The notes beneath the pieces were generated by a model that saw only the letters and a list, made by a program, of their open reading frames with translations, searched no databases and had not been told where the DNA came from. A program made the translations under genes and the position numbers. Shown here piece by piece: positions 44,944 through 53,423 of a stretch of DNA of 64,000 nucleotides (its first letter is position 1; each line of letters starts with the position of its first letter). This stretch comes from Lunularia cruciata (Eukaryota; Streptophyta; Marchantiopsida; Lunulariales; Lunulariaceae). The stretch covers positions 55,309,001 through 55,373,000 of the forward strand of contig OX419758.1 of NCBI GenBank assembly GCA_948567375.1, in the 5' to 3' direction.

Positions 44944-45320
44944 ATCCTCCTCAAGGTTACAAGTATGGTAGAACTTCTGATACTTTGGTGGTAGTGAGGT
45001 AGTGAGGTATTTTGAGGTAGTGAAACCCAAGTGGCTCCTAATCCAAACAAAGGTAAGGGGAAAGCATCCATAGATGTGGTTGAGAGCAAGTATGAGAAGG
45101 GAGAGTGCTCAAACTTCCAAGGGTCTTAATTTGGAGCTTTTGGCACAAGAGAAGAAGAGAGCTCGTTTTGCAGAGGATGTTCACTCTTCTCAAGGATTTA
45201 CTCCAAGCAAGAATACTCTTATGTCTACTAGGAGCACTTGCACCTCAACACCATCAACAACAAAGACTCCAAGGAAGAAGTTGAGGATGGAGGACTTCTT
45301 GATCTCAAAGCAACAATAGA
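44917..45320 (+). pseudogene. Alpha D gag, C-terminal part lacking the zinc knuckle
   Basis: After HPPQGYKYGRTSDTLV the sequence jumps to ETQVAPNPNKGKGKASIDVV. This deletes some 300 bp that hold the CCHC knuckle in other copies. The join carries three copies of GAGGTAGTGA-like sequence (44990-45021). The tail SNSKGLNLELLAQEKKRARF follows after a one-base shift. Confidence 0.8.
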
Positions 45321-45328
45321 ACTACAAT

Positions 45329-45840
45329 GTGTTGGAGGATATTGGTAGTCACAAGGCTAACATCACAATAGGCCAATTGATTGCTTTGAACCTTTCCTTG
45401 AGAAATGAGCTTAGAGGTGGTTTGATTTCTACAAGGAGCAAGAGGAAGAAGAAGGCAAAAGCTCCAATATCAATGGGGGTGGTGGATGCCAAGCCAATAC
45501 CATGGGAGGCTTGTGAATATGCCTCCAAGATTGATGTGAGAGTGACTGGTCACAACATCAAGGATGCATTGGTTGATGGAGGATCAGCAATAAATGCCAT
45601 GTCAAAAAAGTTGATGAAGAAGTTGGGTATGATACCCTCAAGACCTTCAACATTGTGGTGAGCATGGCAAACAAACAACAAGTTCGACCAGTAGGGGTGA
45701 TAGATAAAGTGGTTGTTTCAGTTATGGGAGTTCAAGATCTCATGACTTTCTAAGTCTTGAAAAATTCAAGCTATGACTTACTTCTTGGGAGGCCATGGTT
45801 GAGAGCAGCACGCCAATTGATCAATGGCACAAAGGGTACT
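45329..45840 (+). pseudogene. Alpha D protease region
   Basis: ALVDGGSAINAM carries the family D-G-G-S site. At the position where A, B, C and F have TGA, this copy has CGA (KQQVRPVGV), the probable ancestral codon. A TAA replaces Gln in MTFQVL near 45751. A frameshift follows in the LLGRPWL region. Confidence 0.78.
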
Positions 45841-47224
45841 TGAGGATTAGGCCATCAAACCATAGAGTCATAGTTCTTGTGACTAACACCACCAACACTT
45901 CACATTCAGATACACCATCTTCTGATTATTGGGATTCAGATTCTGAAGAAGGAGCTTCAAGTGTGGACACAAGCATGGAAGAGGAGACTTCCACGGAGGA
46001 AGATGAATCTGAATCTGATTCAGATGTGTATCCTTTGTATGCTATGGATTTTTCACCTAAGCCAGAGGGTTTGAGGGACCTAGATAAATCACCATTGACA
46101 CTTGAGGAGGTAGAGAGAAGGTTAGCTACCCTCAAGTATGGCCCAAATATTACCAAGGAGGAGAAGGTGAGATTTGAGGAGATTTCCACAAGTTCATCCA
46201 TGTGTTTGCTTTCAATTACAAGGATTTGAAGGAAGTCACCTTTGAGGAGCACAAGATAGAGGTGGAATCACATGCAAGACCAATCCGCCAAAAACAACAT
46301 TGCATTAGCCCACCAATATCTTTGGTTGTGAAGGAGGAGATTGATAAGCTCAAGGAGGCTAGATTTATCTTTGAGGTAGAGAATTCAGAATGGGTGTCTC
46401 CAATTGTCATTGTGAAGAAAAAGAATGGCAAGCTTCGGGTATGTGTAGATTACAAGAAGCTCAATGTTGTTACCAAGAAGGACTACTACCCATTGCCATT
46501 CATTGATGAGATCTTGGAGGAGGTTGCAAGTCATGAGAGGTACAGTTTTGGAGATGGTTATAGTGGATATAACCAAATCAAGATTGCATCAGAGCATCAA
46601 CAACTCACCACATTCACCACACCTTGGGGAACTTACGCTTTCAAGGTCATGCCTTTTGGGCTTTGCAATGCTCCAGCCACATTCCAATGGTTCATGAACA
46701 AGGTATTTGAACCTTTCATTGGGAAATTTGTGAGAGACTTCATTGATGACTTTTGTGTCTATGGGAGCAAGGTGGAGCACTTTGAGCACCTAATCAAGGT
46801 CTTGCAACGCTTGGATGAGGCAAATGCATCACTCAACCCAAAGAAGTGTATTTTTGGATGTGAAGAATGTCTACTTTTGGGGCACATCATCTCCAAGGAT
46901 GGAATAGAAGTTGATCCTAAGAAGGTGAGGAAAATCTCAGACCTTCCATTCCCTTCAAGCTTGACAAAGTTATGCCAATTCTTGGGGATTGTTGGATACT
47001 ATAGGAGGTTCATCTTCTCATTTTCCAACAAGGGTTATGCATTGACCATCTACATGAAGAAGGGTGTAGATTACATGGTGATTTTGGAGGACAAGAAGGC
47101 TCTCAAAGCTTTTGAGGAGCTCAAGCAATCCCTTGTTGTAACTTCAATTCTTGCTTAACCTGATTGGAGTAAGCCTTTCATCCTCTACACTAGTGCTTCT
47201 AATGTAGCTATAGGATGCACTCTT
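45841..47224 (+). pseudogene. Alpha D RT, cut at the RNase H start
   Basis: From 46202 the frame is open for 318 codons: EWVSPIVIVKKKNGKLRVCV, DYYPLPFIDEILEE, YSGYNQIKIA, PFGLCNAPATFQ and RDFIDDFCVYGS. This is the longest intact RT in the window. It stops at TAA after TSILA (47156). The sequence then ends at GCACTCTT, before the RNase H catalytic blocks, at the inversion join. Confidence 0.88.
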
Positions 47225-47225
47225 G

Positions 47226-47781
47226 AAAAACTCATAACTCCCTGCTAAAAACTGATCTCTCTTTGATTTTTATGTCAGCATGTACAATATAACATACTGA
47301 ATTTTCTTGGAAAGTTTCACAACAATCCATTGAAAATTAAAGAAATGGCAGACTCTATATAATTTTCCAAAGAGCATGCAGTTGCGGGAGTAGTTTACCC
47401 TATCAACTTTCAAAAATTCTAGCCCAATATGCATAATAGCTCTCATAATAATTGCAAGTGTGCTAACTGAAAGATAACCCAAGCTATCATGTGTAGAAAT
47501 TTCAAGTTCATATCTTAAACTTGAGATTATGCCCAAAATCACCTTAATCCCCAAAATCTGCAATCCACCTCACACAATCTCTCCAAATCCTCTCATGTGT
47601 ACAAGATGTACAAAATCACTTCAAAGACATCATAATGAACTACAGGGTAAAAAAATGGATCTTGGTTCTCTAACATAAGTTCAACCCTCTCCTCTCCTAA
47701 TGTTCTCTCCAAGTGAGCTCTCATAGCCTCCTTCTGTCTAATGTAGAATTGAACACGGAACATTATCTTGCCTTGTAGACA
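47226..47781 (-). other. Leader region of alpha copy E
   Basis: Inverted leader that begins inside the AAAACTCATAAC block of the family and runs to the PBS on the right. Confidence 0.75.
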
Positions 47782-47800
47782 AGTCCCAACAACGGAACCA
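47782..47800 (-). other. Primer-binding site, alpha copy E
   Basis: On the minus strand TGGTTCCGTTGTTGGGACT, three bases after the LTR end. Confidence 0.65.
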
Positions 47801-47803
47801 AAA

Positions 47804-48494
47804 TGTGAGCCAGCCTGTCTCTCACTCAGGATGAACCTCTGATGGCTATTATGGTAACGCACCATGGACTAAGAAGGCAAGGAACCCCAACTCCATCGTA
47901 CTCCTCCAAGTCTAACACTCCAAGACTTAAGACATTGCTCACTAGAGAACTCAATGAGAGAGAGATAGTTGAAAATGAAAGGATGATGAGTACCTCCTCA
48001 CCCTTTGTTTATATACTTGTGAAATAGTTATATACCAAAGTTACTAATTACCGCAGTAACTCAAGTTACTAGACTAAAAGTCAAGTAAAGTCAAAAAGTA
48101 GAAAGGAATATCCATTCACATGGGCATATTCCACTAGCATGTGATCTTATCTTGACCCAACCACTAAGTCAAGGATTCCTTCACATGGGCTATCCTTGGA
48201 CTAAAGAAGAATCCAAAACAAAAAGGCTTGCGGGCCCAAGAGTTCTTAACTCTTTCCTCAAAGCCAAACACCTAGGAATAATACCAAGTCAACACACAAA
48301 AATCTAAAATAGTGGGGCTCATCTTTTCTACTTCCTCTAAAGTAAGGTCCGCTCTATCTTAGCTATGACTAACTTTAGCTAACCATGATTAATATAGAAC
48401 CATCCTTTATCTCTATATAAATAATATCTCTTAAGTACTTGTAATACCAAGCTAAATATCACAATACCACACACATGCACAAATGAGTGTTACA
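47804..48494 (-). repeat. 5' LTR of alpha copy E (691 bp)
   Basis: Minus-strand ends are TGTAACACTC and GGCTCACA. It is inverted relative to 40485-41175. Confidence 0.92.
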
Positions 48495-49584
48495 GACCAA
48501 GGCTAATTGGTATACCATGCCTACATTGGAGGAGATTTTTGATAAGATTGGGCATGCAAAGGTCTTTAGTACTTTGGATCTTTGAGCGGGATATCATAAG
48601 TTGCCAATCATAGAGGAGGATAAGTCCAAGATATCATTTTGGGCTATTGATCCTCACGGCAAGGATGTGTTATATCAATGGAGGTTCTTACCATTTAGGT
48701 TAAAGAACGCTCATGCTGAGTTCTAGAGGGCCATGGATAGGATCCTAGCTGGATTGGATTTTGCTTGGTGCTATATTGATGACATTTTGGTCTATAGCAC
48801 TACTATGGAGGAGCATGAGAGACAGTTGTTGGAGGTGTTTGAGAGGTTGAGATCTCATGGACTCAAATTATATCCTGGGAAGTGTAGGTTCTTCCACGAG
48901 CAAGTTGAGTATTTGGGTCACACTATCTACCCCGGAGGATTTGGTGTTCAGTAGACCAACGAGGAGGCTATTGCACGTATTCCTCGGCCTACAAATGTGA
49001 GCAAAGTGTGAGCATTCCTTGGGTTGGCAAACTTCTATTGCCGCTATGTTAGAGGATTTAGTGCCATTGCCAAGGCCTTGATGAATCTGACCAAGCTTAC
49101 ACAGGAGTGGTGTTGGGGAGATGAGCAGGAGAGAGCTTTTGTAGAGCTCAAGGAGAGGTTGACATCTGCTCTTATTTTAAGGAGATTGATCAAACGATGA
49201 CCATTTCAGGTTCATACTAGTTGGAGTATGTTGGGGCTTGGAGCAGTGCTCACCCAACATGATAATGAGGGGAAGGAGTTTGTGGTGGCCTATGCTAGTC
49301 GCTCCAACAATTCAGCGGTGGTGAAGTATAGTTCATATGAGGGAGAGTGCTTGGTAGCAATTTGGGCAATAGCACAATTCTGATGTTACTTATTTGGTAA
49401 CCCCTTCACTATCATCATTGATCATCAGCCACTGAAGTGGTTGATGGAGTCCAACAAGCTTTCAGGGAAACTTGCACGATGGGCTCTGATTTTACAAGAG
49501 TATGATTTCATGGTTGTTCACAGACCTGGAGTGGTGAACCATGATGCAGATGGGTTGAGTAGAAACCCATGTCCTAGCCAGTAG
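48495..49584 (+). pseudogene. Beta reverse transcriptase (finger region missing) and RNase H
   Basis: The frame enters at NWYTMPTLEEIFDKIGHAKV and runs through FSTLDL*AGYHKLPI, WRFLPFRLKNAHAEF and WCYIDDILVYS, with the active site Y-I-D-D at 48772-48783. EYLGHTIYPGGFGV and FLGLANFYCRYVRGF follow. RNase H shows VVAYASRSNN, YEGECLVAIWAIAQF and IIDHQPLKWLM, ending DADGLSRNP. Stops lie at several places. The N-terminal finger blocks before NWYTMP are absent at the alpha junction. Confidence 0.88.
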
Positions 49585-49626
49585 GATCAGATTGGAGCAC
49601 GTTGGCATGGTGAGACAGATGAGGTG

Positions 49627-51030
49627 ATGGCACCAGGTTGGCATGCATCTGCCTTCCTATGTATATTTTCTGAGGCTTTGGTGGTATCTCTCTCAGCGCA
49701 TCAAGGAGGAGTTATTGAGGTCACAGATCCAAAGAGTGAAGATATTGGTACAGTTCAGCAAGACATTCATGATGATGTCTTAGTGATTGACTATCTTCAC
49801 ACTGGTGTTGTGGGTGGCACAGTTGGGGCCAAGTAGAGAGACCGTGTCCTTCAGCAAGCCAGACAATTCAAATTGGAGGGTAGACACCTTTTGCATGTAT
49901 GGGAGGATGGTAGAGTAAGAGTAGTACCACTTCCATCTCGGAGACCACAATTGGTCCATCATGCTCATGAGGAGCTAGGACATTTTGGAGTAAAGCGTAC
50001 ATATAGCTTACTCCAGAGCCATTATTGGTGGCGCGGTATGCAGACCAAGGTATAGCAATTTGTTGCCAAGTGTGTGGTTTGTGACCAAGTAAGAGCATCA
50101 CTCAATGCTCCTACACTACAGTTACACCCATTACCTATCATGGGATTGGGTTACCGTTGGAGTTTGGACTTCACTGGACCTTTACCGTTGATTGTGAGAC
50201 ATCATCGGTATGTTTTGGTGATGGTGGAGCACTTTTCCAAGTGGATTGAGTTGGTGACACTTCCTGACAAGTCTAGTGAAGGGACAGCTTACTTGTTCCT
50301 GGATCGAGTTCCTAGTCATTTTGGTGCACCAGCTGAGGTTTTGACTGATCAGGGTATAGAGTTCTTGGGGGAGTTTCAGGTTTTGTGTGACAAGGCTTTG
50401 ATTGATTACCGTACTACCTCCCGAGATCACCCTGAGGTAGATGGCTTAGCAAAGAGAGTGGTACAGACGGTGAAGAGAAGATTGTGAAAGTATGGTTTGC
50501 AGAGAGGCCACTTGGGAGATTGGGATCTCCAATTACTTTGGTTGGCCATGGGTTATCGGTTCAGCCGGCAAGCCTCCTTAGCATCCTTCTCTCCATACTG
50601 TCTACTCTATGGACAAGATCCAGATTTACCTACAGCCATTTGTTGAGAGGTTATTGTAGTTTTGGACTTGGATGATCCAAATGTATGGATGAGCGCATGT
50701 TCTCAGCAGGTAGAGATCTTTTGGAGAGTGATGCCGATGGCCTTTGAGAACTTGGCAATTGCTCAGCATAGAGATACTTTACACTATGCTACCATTCAAG
50801 GAGGAGGTAATAGACCCGTATATCTATAGCAGATAACACCAATGACACTTGATGTTTTGATAGGCCGTACTATCTTGAGAGTGCATGAGGTTTTGCCATC
50901 TGGAGTCCTTGTGTTAGAAGGACTTAATGGTGTTGTTTGGAAGGATCATGTGCACAATTGTGCGCCATGCCACCTCCCAAACATTGATGGTACTATGGAC
51001 CCAAGCTTGGCACTTGTACGTGCAAGCTTG
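49627..51030 (+). pseudogene. Beta integrase
   Basis: The HHCC domain reads LVHHAHEELGHFGVKRTYSL ... CVVCDQ at about 49950-50090. The catalytic core has D in WSLDFTGPL (50167), D in LTDQGIEF (50347), and Lys at 50452 in DGLAKRVVQ where Glu is expected. A TGA at 50485 shifts the reading. The C-terminal module GRTILRVHEVLPSGVLVLEG with HLPN near 50870-50990 is a GPY-like domain. It leads in frame into the PHD finger. Confidence 0.85.
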
Positions 51031-51173
51031 AGGTGTATGTTATGTGGCTCTTTTGGTGAAGTTGCTACTATGTTAGTGTGTGATAGCTGTTCGAGAGGAT
51101 GGCATATGGCATGTATGACTCCTCCCTCACGGTGGTTTCTCAAGGACAATGGTTATGTCCTAGATGTACTTGA
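51031..51173 (+). pseudogene. PHD finger at the integrase C-terminus (one frameshift)
   Basis: RCMLCGSFGEVATMLVCDSC at 51031-51090, then SRGWHMACMTPP at 51091-51126. The ligands are Cys at 51034, 51043, 51079 and 51088, His at 51103, Cys at 51112. After a frame change near 51130-51138 the frame reads SQGQWLCPRCT and stop, giving the last pair at 51156 and 51165 with the conserved Trp two residues before. This is a complete C4HC3 set. PHD fingers read histone tails in many chromatin proteins. Here it stands where chromoviruses carry a chromodomain. Confidence 0.87.
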
Positions 51174-51331
51174 CCTATAGCTAGTTCATTTTTTATATGG
51201 TATAGATTGCAGACAAGCAACTAACAATGGAGGTCCATAGCACCCGGCCTCCTGACCTTTGCCCATTATAGGGAATACCATATACTTAGAGTAGATGGCT
51301 ATATGGAGTTAGATGGACCTAACCGCCAGCT

Positions 51332-51342
51332 AGGGGGGAAAT
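51332..51342 (+). other. Polypurine tract of beta
   Basis: AGGGGGGAAAT lies directly before TGTGGCACTTTAGAG. It is the expected mark of a 3' LTR start. Confidence 0.6.
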
Positions 51343-52009
51343 TGTGGCACTTTAGAGTCTATGTATGACATATGTGTGAGTTGTGCTTCTATAGTGTATG
51401 TTGTTGACGGCAATGTATGTTGTGTAGTGATGCATATACGCATGACAATTTTCATGCCATTTGTAGTGTTGCATCTAGATGCTCAGACATTGGAGTTCTA
51501 GTGATAGTAGTTAGATGCATTTTGACAATTACTCATAGACTACTTTCTGACGGTCAGATTTCATGTTTGGGGTATTGACTTCACATTGGGGCCCACCATC
51601 ACTTTGCACCGTTTGCACTGTCAAGTGTGCCATCAGCGGGACTGTTAGGGTTCAGCCCTAGCTTGAGTCCGGGGGGTATATTTTCAAAGTGCAGCTCCAA
51701 AGAGCTCACTTCTTTGATGTTGAGCCTTTCAGTTCCTGGCTATGGTGGACAGAGGCCGGTGAGCGTCACCTGGATCTCTATGCTGGAGTGGGTGTGGCTT
51801 GATTGTAATGAGTGCCCAATTGTTTGCAGTTTATAGAGTGATAGATCAAGTACTAATCTGAGTTGAGTTGAGAGTGGTAAACAATCTGATTATTGTGGCA
51901 CTTTAGAGTCTATGTATGACTTATGTGTGAGTTATGCTTCTATAGTGTATGATGTTGACAGCGATGTATGTTGTGTAGCGATGTATATATGCATGACAAT
52001 TGGTAGGCA
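51343..52009 (+). repeat. Right terminal region of beta, order X-Y-X'
   Basis: X (51343-51451, TGTGGCACTTTAGAGTC to CATGACAATT) is followed by Y (51452-51890, as at 31868-32313) and by a second X copy (51894-52001) ending GGTAGGCA. GATTG follows. The left end of beta has only Y. Confidence 0.8.
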
Positions 52010-52014
52010 GATTG
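52010..52014. repeat. Target site duplication GATTG, right side of beta
   Basis: Matches 31861-31865. The gamma codons resume directly after it. Confidence 0.88.
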
Positions 52015-53323
52015 TGAGAAGGAGAGACAAGAACAATCCAAGAAAATCGAAGATGTTGCAATATAGTTGAAAGCAATGTTGAGTATTGACTCTAGTGTGA
52101 AGACCTAGGAAACAAGACTACACAAGTTGAAGTTGTTAGTGCATGAGACAAGGAGGAAGAATGTGAAAGACAAAGATCTAAATGCATTATTGATTAGTCT
52201 TTGAACTCAAGTAGATAGGAAGATATTGGATGTAGAACATAATGTAACTATTAGAATAGATTTAGTTAAGTTAGGATTAGATAAAATTTTGGATAGTATA
52301 GGGACTAAATCCAAGGTACGAGAAATCAGGGTTCATGTATCTTTAGCTTTGTCATCTAAGACATTAGGAGAGAGTGGGTTGTAAGATAAAGAGGTAGATA
52401 GGTTACCCATGTCTTTAATTGCAGATCAATGGTAAGATATGTTAGAATTGGTAGAGGAATTAGTGGTTGTAGAACCCAAAGTATATGAGGTGAAGGGACT
52501 TTCCTTGGGTTTAGAATCCAAAGTAGAAATAGACATTGGATTGGGGTCATAATAATTTTGAGATATGAAGAGGTGCATTATCATTTTGGATCTATAGATT
52601 GATAGAGTTGTTAGGAATCAGTTTAGGAAGTTAGATAATTGTTGAAGTGCTTTTCTTATTTAAAAGGAGCATTTGTAGTGTGTTGTTGTTCAGTATTCAT
52701 ATTCATGAGAATAGATCAAGCAAAGTGATGTGAAGTAGTCCTTGTTGCTTGAGCTTAATTCTGAGTATTGACTCTATGTGTGTGTTTGTGAGTGTTGGGA
52801 GAAATTTGAAGTGCAATTCTAAGTGTTAGATGTTGGATTCTACATCTCTTATTCCATTTTGTGTGTTTGATCCTAAGTGGATAGGAATCAAAGCAATGCC
52901 TTGATAGATCTGAGAGGAATTGTAGTGTTGGTAGTAGTTTGCATTTGTGAGTGCAGCGTGGTGTTGATGTGAAGCAATATTGATTGGGAAAGTTGTGCCT
53001 TCAGTAGAGGGGTGGAACACAATTCCAAGGTGAAATTGTTTTACAATGAAGTAGCCATTTTTGGGAAGGACTAAATCATCACAATCAAGTTTGTTTGGAC
53101 AGAATTGAAAGATTGTGATTATGGGTGACAAATTGTTGTGACTAGACTGCATTTTAGTGCTTGTTACTCTCTTTTGGGTGTGGTTTCTACCTAAGAGATT
53201 AAAGTTAAAGAAGAACTGATTTGGTTATTTTGCTTTGTATTTGGATATTTTTGACTCGTATCTCTATGGGAACGAACTTTACTTATTGATTACCGCAAAA
53301 GTGATATTTGCCAGGTTGTCACA
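52015..53323 (+). mobile_element. Gamma element, right piece
   Basis: The first 250 bp continue the coiled-coil frame (EKERQEQSKKIEDVAI, later VRKNVKDKDLNALLISL-like) with stops. From about 52313 (KSKVREIRVHVSLALSS) it becomes alignable with the gamma LTR copies at 43213 and 53424. It ends GATATTTGCCAGGTTGTCACA at 53323. No duplication matching the left edge at 13150 is visible. Confidence 0.6.
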
Positions 53324-53423
53324 TCTCCCCATGTAGAAGCCCATTCTACCTAGTTCACTAATGTGGAAGGTCACAAAAATCACTCTATGTTGGCATGTCC
53401 ACACTTCTTGCATGTTGTACACC
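53324..53423 (-). pseudogene. Gypsy gag fragment, zinc knuckle part
   Basis: On the minus strand, after removal of the solo LTR, the frame runs from NVRC across the junction into TTCKKCGHANIE, a knuckle with the spacing Cys-x2-Cys and Gly-His. It then meets stops. ACACC at 53419-53423 is the duplication. Confidence 0.65.

Larger units (their letters stand above)
40485..48494. mobile_element. Alpha D and E: head-to-head double 5' end inside beta
   Basis: The plus arm D (40485-47224) runs LTR, PBS, ORF1, gag, protease, RT and stops at the RNase H start. The minus arm E (47226-48494) is leader, PBS and LTR read inward from the right. Both outer ends are the TGTAAC end of an LTR and no 3' LTR or polypurine tract is present. 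The flanks GAGC and GACC differ at one base. The host RT finger region is missing, which suggests a deletion between two opposed insertions. Confidence 0.85.
31866..52009 (+). mobile_element. Beta: Ty3/gypsy element with C5 DNA methyltransferase and PHD finger
   Basis: Outer ends are TG and CA with a 5-bp duplication GATTG. The internal order is leader, gag with knuckles, linker, DSGA protease, methyltransferase, RT/RNase H, integrase, PHD finger, polypurine tract. It is split by delta-2 (35583-38639) and by the alpha D/E structure (40485-48494). Without these it is about 9.1 kb. The RT finger region is missing at the alpha site. Many stops and frameshifts make this copy inactive. Confidence 0.88.

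Noticed and set aside
40481-48498. GAGC and GACC as a target duplication of the alpha D/E structure
   Set aside because: Only three of four bases match, and the beta RT finger region is missing at the site. A single clean insertion is therefore unlikely.
13145-53328. Target duplication around the whole gamma element
   Set aside because: TTGTT at the left and TCTCC at the right do not match. The left edge of gamma is set only by weak similarity to other gamma starts.
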